A stretch of 37,278 bases of DNA from Zygnema cylindricum (GCA_037447655.1 JBBHKE010000089.1:1-37278), one strand, 5' to 3'; positions 10,117 to 21,499 are shown, counted from the first letter of the stretch. The notes: generated by a model not told the origin, from the sequence alone. Made by a program: numbers and translations.

Positions 10117-11853
10117 GTCTATCTTTTCTTTGAGTCCACACTTCTCTTTGCAAAATATTAATTTGGGAGAAAGAACCGGCTTAGTTATCATATCTGCTAC
10201 CATTTCTCCATAAGGTCTATATTCCAAACGAATTATTTTATTCTCAACCTTCTCTCTAACAAAGCTCAAATTATTATCCATTTGTTTGGCTTTAAAGTTA
10301 TGTTTAGGGTTTGTTGCAATTGCAATTGTAGCTTGATTATCACAAAATATCTTTTGCACTCCATTTTTCATATATCGAAGTTCTTGAAGCAAAGATTTCA
10401 CCCACATAAATTCTTTCATAGCCGAACAAGAGGCTATATACTCAGCCTCCATGGTGGACTGAGCAATCACCGTTTGTTGCTTATTGCTCTAACAGCAAGC
10501 TCTATTACCAACATACAACAGATACTCGCAAGTACACCTCTTCATCGGAGCATCCCTATAACTGGCATCACTCCAAGTGGTGATGTCACTATTATCCCCT
10601 CCCAAATGCAAACATAAATCTCTCAGTACTATCAAGTATCGCATGACCCTTTTGGCCGCTTCCCAATTTTTTTAGGGTTTTATCATTTTGACTCCTACTT
10701 AATATCCCTAGGGCTATTTCTATATCAAGACGAGTACAGTTCATAAAATATATCAAACTACCGACAACTTGTTTGTACCGAATAGTTTGCATAAACTTGC
10801 TTTCCTCAGGTCCTAACTCATTATCCAAGATCAAGACTCTTTCAGAGCTCCCCTCATTTCCCTTTTTTAAATCCATTGGAGTTGTACAACTATTTACTTT
10901 ATCCATTTGAAATTTTCCAAGCATATTTCCTATCACTTCTTTTTGAGTTAGCCTTATTGTTTTCTTCTTTCTATCCCATTTTATTTGAATTCCCAAAATT
11001 TACTTTGCCTCCCTGAAGTCTTTCATTTCAAATCTACTCTTTAGATCTTTTTTCAATCTATTAATTTTCTCCATTGATTTACTCAAAACAAGCAAATCAT
11101 CAACATAGATGGCAATGAAAATTATACCTTCCTTATTCTCAAATAGATATATTGAATGATCCGAACTGATTCGAATATATCCCAAACTCGTAAAAAACTC
11201 GTCCAGCTTTTTGTTCCATTGGCGTGGAGTTTGCTTTAGTCCATAAAGAGACTTTATCAATCTACACAGCTTACTTTTTTGCCTTTCTCCACAAATCTTT
11301 CCTGCTGTCGCATGAAGATCTCTTCTTCTAATTCTCCGTGTAAGAAAGCGGTTATGATGTCCATCTGGTGCACTTCTATGTCTTCCGCTGTCGTTATACT
11401 AAGTAGAATCTAGATGGAGGGAAATCTAACAACCGGAGCGAAGTTCTCCTCATAATCAATTCTCTCCTTCTGTGTGAACCCCTTTTTTACCAATCTGGCC
11501 TTGTATCACTCGATAGTGTTATCCGGATTGAGTTTCAACTTAAATACCCACTTGCATCCAATCGAATTTCTGTCCGGAGGACAATCCACAAGCTCCCATG
11601 TGTTTGCTTCCATAATGGAAGTCATCTCATCATAAATGGCTGTGATCCTTGTACTACTTTTCGGACTATTAATTGTCTCCGAGTAAGTCAATGGTTCGCT
11701 CAAATGTGACAGCTTAGTTACCTTGTTTTTCACTTGTCTCTCTTGAAGTCTCTTGCTGCTTCTCCTTCCTCTTTCAAACTCCGATGTTGGAATGGAAGGT
11801 AATCTTGAATTTCTCCGAACGATTTCATCTTCTCCCCTATCCGTTGAGTCCAT
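10114..11853 (-). pseudogene. Copia 1 reverse transcriptase and RNase H region, decayed
   Basis: From high to low coordinate: the RT start NTWELVDCPPDRNSIGCKWV (11506-11630) and a stop. Next are KARLVKKGFTQ and DIITAFLHGELEEEIFM (about 11330-11500), then another stop. SLYGLKQTPRQW and the catalytic YVDDLLVLS follow (11000-11260). After a further stop come MGIQIKW and RLDIEIALGILSRS (10592-10996). The RNase H part has STMEAEYIA and CDNQATIAIA (10300-10470) and ends at 10114 near the polypurine tract. Canonical catalytic motifs remain but at least four stops or frameshifts separate them. Confidence 0.93.
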
Positions 11854-13340
11854 TTTCGGACGTCATCATCCATTTCCGGTCTTTCCTCGATTTTTTCTTC
11901 GGTTTGAATCGGAAGCTGTGACTCCAAGCAAGGGTCACTCTCGATCAGTTTTTTCTCTTCCTCTGCAAGGTCAGGCTGAAGCGGAGTTCGGTTAGAAGAA
12001 TCTGAATCTAACTCAATTTCGGATTCAATTCTAATTCTAACCGGTTTAGTGTATTTAAAGAGATCTATGGACTTTCCTTTATCCATGACTACCAAGTGTT
12101 TTACTAGAATGATGTCTTCTCTTCCGAGATCATTAACTCTATACCCCTTTTTATCATACCCAAGTAGGTATCTCGGCTTCTTTCTTTCATCTAACTTCCA
12201 ATCAGATTTTTCAATGTTTAGACTAAACACTTGACTTTCGAACACCTTTTAAAGTGAAATATTAGGTTTTCTCTCGGTCCATCTTTCATAAGGTGTTTGT
12301 TCTTTTACCGCCGAGGTAAAGACTCTTTTTTTGAGATATTTAGCACAATTCATAGCTTCTGCCCAAAAACCTTTTCTTATCTTTTTATCTGACAACATAC
12401 TACGGGCACTATCACTTAATGCCCGATTTATTCTCTCAGCTACACCATTTGGTTCTGGTATCTTTAGAACAGTCTTTTGGTGTTGAACCCTTTCCTCTTT
12501 CAAAAAATTCTCAAACTAATTAGAAGTGTATTCCCCCCCATTATCACTCCACACTCTCTTTATAGGTGTTTAATGAAGCTTTTCACTCCATGTTTTATAC
12601 TCCTTAAAATAAGCCGAAGCCTCAGATTTGTTTTTCAAAAAATATCTAGAGTATCTAGACTAATCATCAGTGATAGTAAACATAAATCTTTTTCCTCCAA
12701 CTGATTGCACTTTGGCCGGTCCCCATATGTCAGTATGAACTAGATTTAAGACCTTTTCACCCTTATAAGTTGCGGTTTTTGGAAAGGGCAATCTGTGGGC
12801 CTTACCTTGAGCAAATCTACTACAATCATCAAAAGTCTCATTTTCCCCAAAATGTGTTCCCTCAACTACACCCATTTTTTTCATTTTTTTCAATCTATCT
12901 AGATGCATATGTCCTAATCTTTTATGCCACATCATCAAATCACTTACACCGGCATAGTAAAATCCCGTCTTTCCATTAATCAAATTCACCTTAACATTCT
13001 TTGGCTACCCTTTTCAGCTGTGAAGTACACTTCATTCTCATAGGTAGCAACAAAGACTCATTTCTTAGCACTAGTCTCAAAACCTTTATCATCTAAGACT
13101 GACGTAGAGATAAGATTCTTTTTCAACTATGGAATTAATAACACATCAAAGAAAGTGACTATGGATGTCTTTCCATCTACTAAGACTCTAATCCACAAAT
13201 CCCACTAAATTAGTGGTCACTATTCTCCCATCCCTATACTGTATCTCTACAGTAGGGATCTTTCTCATTTTAGTAAACAATGGTTTTTCTCTACACATAT
13301 GCATAGAGACTCCTGAATCAATTATTCATCCTTCTTCAAG
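11730..13340 (-). pseudogene. Copia 1 protease and integrase region, decayed
   Basis: Protease: IIDSG followed by SMHM at about 13300-13330; the codon before it is TGA where the family has W. GAG-pre-integrase and integrase zinc region: WHKRLGHMHLDRL (12660-12989); the CxxC half reads CSRF, so one metal ligand is lost. Integrase core: HTDIWGP (first D), SDNGGEY (second D, about 12530-12550) and NGVAERINR (E, about 12430-12450), interrupted by stops near 12660 and 12505. The C-terminal part follows at 11730-12245 (YLLGYDKKGYRVNDLGR, then a long acidic linker). Confidence 0.92.
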
Positions 13341-13547
13341 AGCTTGTTTTACTCCTCCAAAAGCACACTTTTGCCTCCTTAGAATCTCTGGCTCACCTTT
13401 AACCACTAGCTCCTGGTAGAGGAGGAGTTCTCCATCGTCCTAATCAGAATCCTCTTCCATTACTTATGTTGCCATAAATTCCTTCTTCTTTCGTGCGACT
13501 AGTTTTCTCATGCGTTCCTCCTTCAATCTCAGCTGTGTCAATTTAGT

Positions 13548-14474
13548 ACACTCCGCCATGTAATGTCCCGACTTCTTACAAAAGTGACAAAGCCCCTTCA
13601 GAGGCCTCGATCTAGATTCGTCCAATTGGTTTCCTCTTCCTCCTACACGAAAGTTTCCATAAAGTTTTTTGGAATCCTTATCCCCCTAGTTTGTTCCAGC
13701 AGCCAATGCTTGTACACTCTTTCCTCCCCTCCAAATCTCAATTGTGCTTTCCTAAACCAAAATCATCCCCACAACGGAGTTCTAGATCCATCGATGATGT
13801 GGTAAATCCTGAACCTTGTTAACAATGTTTTTATAGTCATTTCGGAGTTTCATCAACAAAGTTTTCACCTTCTCTTTCTCGGTCTCCCTTTTTCCTACAC
13901 TCTCCAACTCCATAAATAACCTGGCCAAGTCATTACAAAAGTCTAACATCTTTCTTCCTTTGTACACATATGCTTGTACCTTCAGATCAACCAGCTCCTG
14001 CTGCTGGTACCACTTTTGTTAATGTTGACAAGATTGTCCCATTACTCGTCCGCCCTGTCCACATGAAGATGAGGTGTAGCCACTGCTTGAGTGAGACGAT
14101 CGATAATAAAATGAGTCGCTACGCTCTTGTTGAAATCCCAGAATTCAGTATCATTTGCCTCGGTTTTTCTCAACATCTGCTACCGGAACCGATCCAATAG
14201 CGATCACAGTGAGTTTCTCCTTCCCTTTATCCTTCTTGGTGTCGACACGATGCTTTATCCAACATCCTCTACCACCTCTGCCTCAACAGATCCTCTTGTG
14301 AATCATGATCCTCCAAACCCTGGTGTAACTCCAAATTTTGCAGTTGGCCGACACACACGACCACTCACAATGCCCCATAGCCGTTTGTCAAACAATGCAC
14401 CCCTCATCATGGTTTCCCAGTATATGAACCCTGTTCCATTGAACATGGGCACCCTAGAGGGTGGACCAATAACC
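13548..14474 (-). pseudogene. Copia 1 gag, decayed
   Basis: Reading starts almost at the PBS: FNGTGFIYWETMMRGALFD (about 14385-14445), the N-terminal gag signature. After a frameshift come FWDFNKSVATHFIIDRLTQA and, past a stop, WDNLVN. 13782-13967 gives the central UBN2-type gag part (DFCNDLARLFMELES and LLMKLRNDYKNIVN). The nucleocapsid zinc knuckle CHFCKKSGHYMAEC (CX2CX4HX4C, intact) is at 13548-13589. The + strand ORFs across 13970-14522 are shadows of this region. Several stops and frame changes rule out function. Confidence 0.9.
14463..14474 (-). other. Primer binding site of copia element 1
   Basis: Directly next to the 5' LTR, the - strand reads GGTTATTGGTCC. This is two mismatches from GGTTATGGGCCC, the complement of the anticodon stem-loop of initiator tRNA-Met, the half-tRNA priming known for some copia elements. 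The usual 3'-end PBS TGGTATCAGAGC is absent. Confidence 0.6.
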
Positions 14475-15621
14475 TGTAGTTCTGTGACCTCTATTGTTAC
14501 ACAAAATGTCCAGCTTATATGAAGCCTCTAAGATATTATTTGCACTTTTCACTTTGGCAATGAATAAGTGCCACCTGGCACGCAAAAACTTTAACCGACT
14601 ACACCGCTATGTAGCGTGGACTCCTTTGAGTGTGGAGAAAAAATAATCATTGAAATTGCTCACGTGAGCATTAAGTTATGGCTATTCAAAGACAACGAAT
14701 TTATGCAAATGGCCTCTGGAATAGAGGGCTTTCAAAAAAATCTAAGTTCTAAGAACCTTCTCATAGCCTCTCTACACCAATCAAATTATCATAGACTACA
14801 TAATGTATATACAAAGTACGGTAGCCGCCGTATTTTATGTACGGAATTATGCGGCACCACTCTCGGTCTGCCACGTGGCGAATAAGTTGTCGCCTTTCTG
14901 TCCCTTTCTTCTCTAGCATCGTATAGGATGGTGCCACGTGTCCTTTTTCCTCCACGTTGGCGAAGTGTTGCCAAAAAGTGTTTTCGGCATGCCGACACTA
15001 ATGCGTGCCATATGTTTGTAATTCGGTGATCAATGCTGGTCGTTCGATCCTGACGGTGTGCCCAATAATCTTTGTTGACCGTTGAAATTCTACGGTCGTC
15101 GTTCTGTGTTGACTGTTGATTTTCTATGGCCGTCATTCTGTGTTGACTGTTTGAAATTCTACGTCACTCCGAAATTTCGGCTCCTATGCAAACTGTTGAT
15201 TGCGAACGACATTTGATTTCGTACGTTGAAATTAAATGTTATTTTTATTATTTCGTGCGATATAGTATTTCGTATGGTATTGTACGCTTCCATGTTCATT
15301 TCTTTCGGTAAGCGCTAAATGAAATGTATCGCCGCGTCATTCTTTAAGTATCTATCAAATACAATATGTACGTAGATTCATCGAGATCTATTCGATAAGA
15401 CGGACGTTTATTCCGTACGGCTGTCATTCGGGGGGTCACAGTATCAAACCCTAGCCGTGCAACCTTTTTTTTTGTAAGAGTTGTGTCTTCTACTTGTCTT
15501 CTCATCCGCCTCAGGCAGCCATGGCTGCTTGCTAGTTCTCAATGACTACGACATGTATGAGAACTATAGAATTACCATAGCCTGACTAAAGAGATAGGTT
15601 ATAAACTACCCTTTTCCAACA
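14475..15621 (-). repeat. 5' LTR of copia element 1
   Basis: 1147 bp, intact, and homologous to the interrupted LTR at 7836-10100. In sense it runs TGTTGGAAAAGGG...GAACTACA. It is flanked on the right by the target duplication TTTGC (15622-15626). Confidence 0.95.
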
Positions 15622-15642
15622 TTTGCGACCTCTGCTATGAAC

Positions 15643-16969
15643 AACCTTGAATTAGAGGTCGCGCTCGGGTACCCAAATCGTTGCACGATTTGTACTTGGT
15701 CGGCCACATCGGATTTGAAACGGATTCTGGTGCAAAATAAACGAATGTTTTATAGGTACGTACCACTACCGTATATTATTGTACTGTACAGTACACATTG
15801 AATAGCTATTAGTGTTAATAATGCTAATTAGGCGCCCCCAAATTTTGACCATAAAACCCAAAAAAGAGTTAATAACTCTAATTGTTTATTTACATTAATT
15901 ATTTCTTAACTCTAATAATGATCCACTGTGTGCTCCATTTTTGTACATTTTCGTACAGTTCACACATATTTTATCTGTACACGAAATGTATACGAATATT
16001 AGGAATTTTTTTGTAAACTCAAAAAAATAATGCATTTTAAAAACAGTCTAAATTAGTGCGACTTGTACCTCTATGGTTTCATCCGCAAGTTTTTCAATTT
16101 GTAAGGTCGTGGGCCCATTTAACCGAAACCATAGAATGTTACTTTGGATTTTAGCGCAGATTTTTCGTTGTACTTCTAAAAGTGTTCCTATGTCAATCGT
16201 TAGTTGGGCCTTCGGTATGTTAGAGTTGTAGACGTCTACAAAATATGTCTTAGAGTACGAAACGAAATGTAGACGACTACAAAACTTCCTAAAATTAGTG
16301 ACGTCCACAAAAACGACAACGGTTGTAGACGTCGAGATTTTTGTGACATTGTAGATGTTTAAAGGTTTTGTGACATAGCGAAGTCATGCTACCTTGTGAC
16401 GTCATCAGTACGTCAACTTTCCGTGATGGCTTCCCGATTTCTTTTTCTTATCTTTTATCATTCGATATGGCATCAAACTAAGACAAAAAATATTTAAAAA
16501 AAAGAAAATAAAATATCTTTATTTTGATTCTATTATTGTTGCATTTCATTTAAAGAAGAGAGAAAGAGAAGCGGTCGAGTGAGAAAGAGCGAGAGAGACG
16601 AGGTCGATGTTAAATTTTGTAAAAGATTCATAAACGAATGTGGAGGTCTGAGACCCCAACGAACTTTTTTCCGACATGCTAGTCATTTTCGTATGTACAA
16701 GCGCGTGACGAGCAATGAAAAAAATAGCGTGTACTCTCTATCGTGCAAAAAAATTTGAAGACATTTCACACGTGTCATCCTCGTTTTCTTTTCGTCAACA
16801 TGGTATCATTTTAATTAAAAGCAGGTTGCGATTTGATTCCAGCACAAGTGTGAAGATGAGCTAGCATGACGTGGAAATGGGTCCTGTTGTTTTTGAAGAT
16901 TTAGTTTCGTGCGTACATGAAATTTGGTGCGCACGCGACGTTTCGTGCATATATCTTTACCTGATGTAC
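15643..16969. other. Intergenic, with a dispersed repeat and a GTAGACG cluster
   Basis: No gene recognised. About 15805-15920 is an inverted match to about 3190-3320 and has GCTATTAGTGTTAA facing TTAACTCTAATAATG, so it is probably another member of a small MITE-like family. 16226-16365 repeats GTAGACG/CGTCTAC words, including the palindrome GTAGACGTCTAC. The 86-aa - strand ORF at 16048-16308 overlaps this and has no known motif. Confidence 0.45.
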
Positions 16970-17161
16970 TGTGGAGGTTTGAAGAGATTTGTGGATCGGG
17001 GGAGTAAATATACGAAGAAAATTAAATGGACGTGAAGGTCTAATCGAGTGGCGCGGAAAGCACAATGTGGAGGTTTGAAGAGATTTGTGGATCGGGGGAG
17101 TAAATGTACGAAGAAAATTAAATGGACGTGAAGGTCTAATCGAGTGGCGCGGAAAGCACAA
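16970..17161. repeat. 96-bp tandem duplication
   Basis: Copies 16970-17065 and 17066-17161 begin TGTGGAGGTTTGAAGAG. I see one difference (AAATATACG against AAATGTACG). Because 96 is a multiple of 3, the - strand ORF through it carries a 32-residue internal repeat; that ORF is otherwise unremarkable. Confidence 0.96.
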
Positions 17162-19410
17162 TGTAAATGGACGGCAGATCGCGAAGCGATCCGACTTGAA
17201 ATTTTCGAAGTGTGGCGTATGAAACAAAATGTGACAAGCGCATTTATTACAAAGGACGCGCTTGCGGTACGGAAATGATTTCGGCTGTACGATATTATTT
17301 CGGCAAGTGGACGTGAATTCACCTCGCGACAGTTGTGGGATATTTGACGACACGCGCGGATTTCACTTCGATTTTTGTGACCACGTGGCGCGACATCGAA
17401 GGTGTCGAATAAGAGCTACGGACGGCGGACAAAGGCCGCCGCTATTTTCCAATGAGTGGGGACGCGAAATCGCGTCAAATCAGAAGATGTATATTTTGGA
17501 CGTCTCGTATTGTTTGACGAAAATCAAAGAGTTTCGTTGAGCGACTCAGCGTGACTCAGCATACGATTTTGTGAGATTGTGTGTACTTGTAAATATTTGA
17601 AACAACATTGCTTTGTCTTATTTGTATTAATAAATTAGTGTTGATTATGATGTTTATATTTAAGTGATCAATTAGGGTTTCGATAGTTTAATTTGTGTGT
17701 GTACAATGTCGTACTTGTAGACAAGTGTACGCTTACGATTGCTTGACTCTCAAGTGTACGCTTACGATTTGTTTACTCTTACTAAAAGGTTATTATGCGT
17801 AAATAGGATTTAATGACAATAACGTAATTTACGTTAGTTATTTTGACACTTAGTGATTATTTGACAGCTCACAAGTGTATATATAGGAATGAGCTTGGTT
17901 GGGAATTGATCATCAATGCTTAGCATGAAAAGTAGGGACCGAAGATGTAGACTTTTAGGGTTGCCGATTAGGTCATGCATTTAAATGATACATTTATCAT
18001 CTGATTATACTTTTGTTTATATGTGATGCATTCATTTATTATTATTTATATGTGTTAATTTTATGTTTGTTTGATATGCATTATTTATGCATTTGTCTTA
18101 GGGTTTCTTGTGATTTTCATGTAACCCTAAATGTTATTCATGCATCTGTGTATGCATGCTTGCTCCGTCTGTGTACGGATGATTGCTCCGCCTTTGTGCG
18201 GATGAATGATTGCATCTGTGTATGCATGTATGTTAAATGGAGGATGCATTACAAATGATTGTTCATTGGCCTAGCTCCGCTTAGCTTTTTGCATGATAGT
18301 TTGGGTGGCTTCTGCGGTCTATTTTAGACCAAAGAACAACAGGTCCAATTGATAATAAGGCCAAATTGACGTACTTTTGAAGTTCGAAGATGATGCAAAA
18401 TGTACTTTGGTTCTTGCCCATTTTTCGTAAGGCGTAAGATTTTCTCATTGCAAGTCTCATTTTCTATGAAAACGACATAAAAAAAACTCTTAGTTGAACA
18501 CATGGGTACACACCCTACCATAGTTGCTTAATTCGTGAGAATTTTTCATTTTTGCCGTTTACTACGTATTATTTGTGAGTTTTGATAATTTCGTTAAAAT
18601 TCGCTTAGTACTTTTTATACGGAAAAATGAACGGAATTTAACAAAAGAAGACGTTGCACCATTCGCGCACTGTAAGTTTGATTTTATGTACGACTGTCCT
18701 TTTCTACAGAGTAGCCGCCATTATAAATTCTCTATAAAGAAGCCGCCATTGCTGACGCCACAGAAAAGGCCATGAAATTGCCATTGAAGGCGTTGTCGAA
18801 GCATTTATGAACCGCGCCCGAAACATCTAAACTCGAGGAGTATAGTGGGAGCAGGGTTTTTTAGGGTCTTTTAGGGTTTTAGGTCATGCTGAATGTATAT
18901 TGTCTCTCTTTTGTTTTTAAGCAATTGTAGATTATGAGAGAGATAGGGAGAGAAGGCAATGGCTGGCTGTGAGATAGTCTTAGACAGACAGAAACATGGT
19001 ATAGGTCAAGTTTTCAATCTAGCCCTAGAGGTCGCCGTTTTATATTGTCTACCATTAGTTTGTAACTAGTTGATGTAAAAGAGCCGATACACACGTAGAG
19101 TGCGATACTAATTTAAATATGTACAATTGGTGAGCACTCATTAAACAGGGAATATACAAACTGCGGCACATGAAAAATTCAAATTTTGAGACAGGTAAAG
19201 AATAGTACGGATACATAATCGGGTGCGCATTTTTACGAATTTTTCAAATCGTTAAATGAGTGTTATTCGCGCGTTCGTTGCGTGCGTACTTTCCGATTTG
19301 AACAACTATGATTACAACTGGGTGTAATATTTAGGACTGAGGATGAACCTCCAAGCGAAAAGTGGGGTTCATTATTGGAAAAAGTGCATTTCCGTACAGA
19401 TCCAGCTCAT
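17162..19410. other. Intergenic, CpG-richer first part, no gene recognised
   Basis: 17160-17540 is richer in CG words than its surroundings and has a short hairpin GGCGGACAAAGGCCGCC near 17426. The ORF at 17262-17540 (92 aa) has no recognisable motif. The rest is AT-rich. ORFs at 18013-18258, 18324-18521 and 18575-18775 look like chance. Confidence 0.45.
18141..18232. repeat. Degenerate ~23-27 bp tandem repeat
   Basis: Four consecutive units of the type TGCATCTGTGTATGCATGCT and TGCTCCGTCTGTGTACGGAT. Each has self-complementary flanks (GCAT...ATGC or TCCG...CGGA). Confidence 0.7.
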
Positions 19411-19514
19411 TTTCGTACATGGCCGTACTCTTTGTAATTTTTTATATAAAACATGATTACTTTTTCGTACATGGCCGTACCGTTTGTTATTTTTTTATAT
19501 TAAACATGATTACC
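19411..19514. repeat. 52-bp tandem duplication
   Basis: Copies 19411-19462 and 19463-19514 begin TTTCGTACATGGCCGTAC and end AACATGATTAC, with a few substitutions between. Confidence 0.9.
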
Positions 19515-19600
19515 CGAGATTTATCAAGATCCTCCAAACTTTTGGGCGACAACGTCGACTGTCTGATTTTGAGTTTTAGAAGCAAAAGGTCACTTTGTCA

Positions 19601-19651
19601 AGTGATTGGCTAGTATCCTCAAGGAGGACAAGAGGACACTAGCCAATCACT
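19601..19651. repeat. 20-bp stem hairpin
   Basis: AGTGATTGGCTAGTATCCTC (19601-19620) pairs with GAGGACACTAGCCAATCACT (19632-19651) with one mismatch across an 11-nt loop. No U-tract or flanking target duplication was seen. It could be a decayed TIR tip or a small fold-back element. Confidence 0.9.
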
Positions 19652-19910
19652 GGACGTGTAAAACGTTTACGCGTGGAAAGGTCATGTACGAGCGGCGCGC
19701 CTTCGGATCGGGGGGAATCAAATCCAACGAAAACCACCAAAAAAAATATTTGTTGAAGAATGTGCCGTGACTCCTCCTCCACGATCCGCTGACATCTGGA
19801 ATTTGCGGCATCACGATGAAACACAAAAGACAAAACAACTACAAAAAATACAAATCATGAACGTACAAATTGTACATTCATGTAATTTAATTTTACGACT
19901 GGATGTACAA

Positions 19911-20113
19911 ATACAAGTTCAAATATTTTGTTTTTGGAATCTTTGATTGCTCGCCGTCAGAACATGAACCTACGTGCATCCGATCGAAAGAAAGCATGTA
20001 CGCGATAGATACGGATACAAGTTCAGATATTGTGCTTTTGGAATCTTTGACTGCTCGCCGTCAGAACATGAACCTACGCGCATCCAATCGAAAGAAAGCA
20101 TGTACGCAATAGA
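19911..20113. repeat. 104-bp tandem duplication
   Basis: Copies 19911-20014 and 20015-20113 begin ATACAAGTTCA and share TCGCCGTCAGAACATGAACC, with scattered substitutions and a slightly shorter second copy. The overlapping ORFs at 19903-20168 arise from the duplication. Confidence 0.92.
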
Positions 20114-20163
20114 TTATATTGCTGACACAACCAGATGGAGAAGTGAACGGAGTATTACTACCA

Positions 20164-20250
20164 GTTAACGTTTTCGTAGGATTACTGACGGCGCCTGATG
20201 GAGAAGAGTTAACGTTTCCGTAGGATTACTGACGGCGCCTGATGGAGAAG
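20164..20250. repeat. 44-bp tandem duplication
   Basis: GTTAACGTTTYCGTAGGATT (start) to CTGATGGAGAAG (end), copies 20164-20207 and 20208-20250, nearly identical. It follows the 104-bp duplication by about 50 bp. Confidence 0.92.
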
Positions 20251-20834
20251 CGGCCTAAGGGCCATCAAATATCATATGTACAATCATTCGTATATGTGTT
20301 ATGTTTTGATTGGTTCATGTTTTGACTTAAATTACCATCAGATATTAAAAATAGTCAAAGATTATTTATATACCGACCGAATTTATTGTAGAATCTTCAT
20401 GATAAAAAATGGCAAATATAACAGGGGGGAAACTATGAAGGTGAAAGGATGTCACAAAGAGCGTGACGAAAGCGCGTTACGACATACCTTCAGGCAAAGA
20501 TTTTAGGCTGGATTTTGGTGGACTCGCCCCACCTTCTTCGAAGGCACGTGGTCTATGCGATGTTAAAAAATTAATGTGGTAGTCCATCGTGACACTTATC
20601 TTTAACATCCACGTGTAACGATTTACACCTTCTTTATAAGTTGACAAGACACTTTCTTGATTTTGGTAGCCAATTACTAATCGGGATGGTAATCCAACAG
20701 TCATTGTTAACTCACAACCTTTTTAAAATCTTCGATCGGATGTTTTGCAATGATACTTTTACAAAAAACAAAAAAAATAACACGACACGGTACGGAAAGG
20801 TATTTTTTTTTGTAGACAACCGTTTGCCCTAAAA
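20251..20834. other. Intergenic, nothing recognised
   Basis: The 75-aa - strand ORF at 20477-20704 has no known motif. No repeat with clear ends was seen. Confidence 0.45.
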
Positions 20835-20842
20835 CGTGAAAC

Positions 20843-21138
20843 CATAGTTCAAAAGTAGGCGTTTTTATGGTAGGCCTTTGGTCGGCGCCTTTATCGTAAG
20901 TTGTGTTATGGGCTTTTCATGTGATCTTCTTAGATCGCTACTTCGATCAGCGATCGTCCGATTCTGACGGTTTTAATAAAAAAAATTGGTCCGAATGTTT
21001 TAATTGGTCCATTTTTGGTCCGAATGTTTTAATTGGTCGAATAGGTCTGATTACAATATGGGTCTTAAGGTCATATTGTATGTTTTGCATACAATAGGCA
21101 TATTGTATTGGCCTACTTTCACCTACTTTTGAACTATG
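20843..21138. mobile_element. Second hAT-type MITE, 296 bp
   Basis: 17-bp terminal inverted repeats CATAGTTCAAAAGTAGG (20843-20859, with its complement at 21122-21138) are perfect. They are flanked by an exact 8-bp duplication CGTGAAAC (20835-20842 and 21139-21146). Imperfect complementarity continues inward to GTAGGCC. It is non-coding. The interior includes a 29-bp tandem duplication of TTGGTCCGAATGTTTTAATT (20986 and 21015). The TIR differs from those of the 4284-4715 MITE and the 5125 hAT, so it is a third hAT-type family here. Confidence 0.9.
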
Positions 21139-21146
21139 CGTGAAAC

Positions 21147-21499
21147 AACACAAAAGCATTGAAAACAACATGTGAAACACCAAAATGGCATTGAAAATAA
21201 TTAAATAACATGCGCACTAAAAGTACAACTTGGGAAAGACGTTTCACCTCCCGTTGACCTTTGAGATACTCCAAAAAAACAGTCTATTAGGGCGAACCCT
21301 AAGCAGAACCAACCATTAGAATCATATTTCCTTTTTTCCACAAAGACCGCGTTTCTCTCACCTCCATTCATTAGATCGTTGTAATAGACTGGCAAAAGTT
21401 ATAGAACCTCCCTTCATTCCTTTCAGACATCCTTTTACGGCTAGTCTTTTCCGGTTTGTCCTTGTCTATTCGGCCGTACGTTTTGTACAGTGTACGAAC
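21147..21499 (+). promoter_or_regulatory. Upstream region of MLO gene B
   Basis: This 350-bp stretch precedes the first MLO codon at 21500 and should hold its promoter and 5' UTR. No convincing TATA box or other element is visible. The position of the MITE just upstream (20843-21138) is the only notable feature. Confidence 0.3.

Larger units (their letters stand above)
7836..15621 (-). mobile_element. Ty1/copia LTR retrotransposon 1, complete structure, decayed
   Basis: LTRs at 7836-10100 (with a nested solo LTR) and 14475-15621 are about 1.15 kb once the insertion is removed. In sense orientation they run TGTTGG...ACA. The target duplication is TTTGC (7831-7835 and 15622-15626). The PBS is at 14463-14474 and the polypurine tract at 10101-10116. 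Between them, on the - strand, lie gag, zinc knuckle, protease, integrase, reverse transcriptase and RNase H in the order that defines copia. In the first 71 aligned LTR bases I count 7 differences, so it is not a recent insertion. It sits in the right TIR of the hAT element. Confidence 0.96.
5125..15634 (-). mobile_element. hAT transposon, autonomous-type, interrupted by a copia element
   Basis: The left end CAGAGGTCGCAAA (5125-5137) and right end TTTGCGACCTCTG (15622-15634) are perfect 13-bp inverted repeats. They are flanked by 8-bp sequences CTATTAAC (5117-5124) and CTATGAAC (15635-15642), a target duplication with one mismatch. Without the inserted copia element (7836-15621 plus one TTTGC) it is about 2.7 kb. 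Inside lies a decayed hAT transposase on the - strand (about 6190-7195). GGTTTCGGTTGACC-type repeats lie near the right end and CCGA-rich sequence near the left end. The copia target duplication TTTGC is part of the right TIR. No transposition-competent ORF remains. Confidence 0.85.

Noticed and set aside
13970-14522. Two overlapping + strand ORFs (76 and 131 aa) that look like ordinary protein and could be a captured host gene fragment
   Set aside because: The - strand of the same DNA reads as the copia gag N-terminus (FNGTGFIYWETMMRGALFD and FWDFNKSVATHFI) next to the PBS; the + strand ORFs are shadows.
16901-17353. 150-aa - strand ORF with an internal 32-residue repeat
   Set aside because: The repeat is the consequence of a 96-bp tandem DNA duplication; no recognisable domain, and a second - strand frame is open too.
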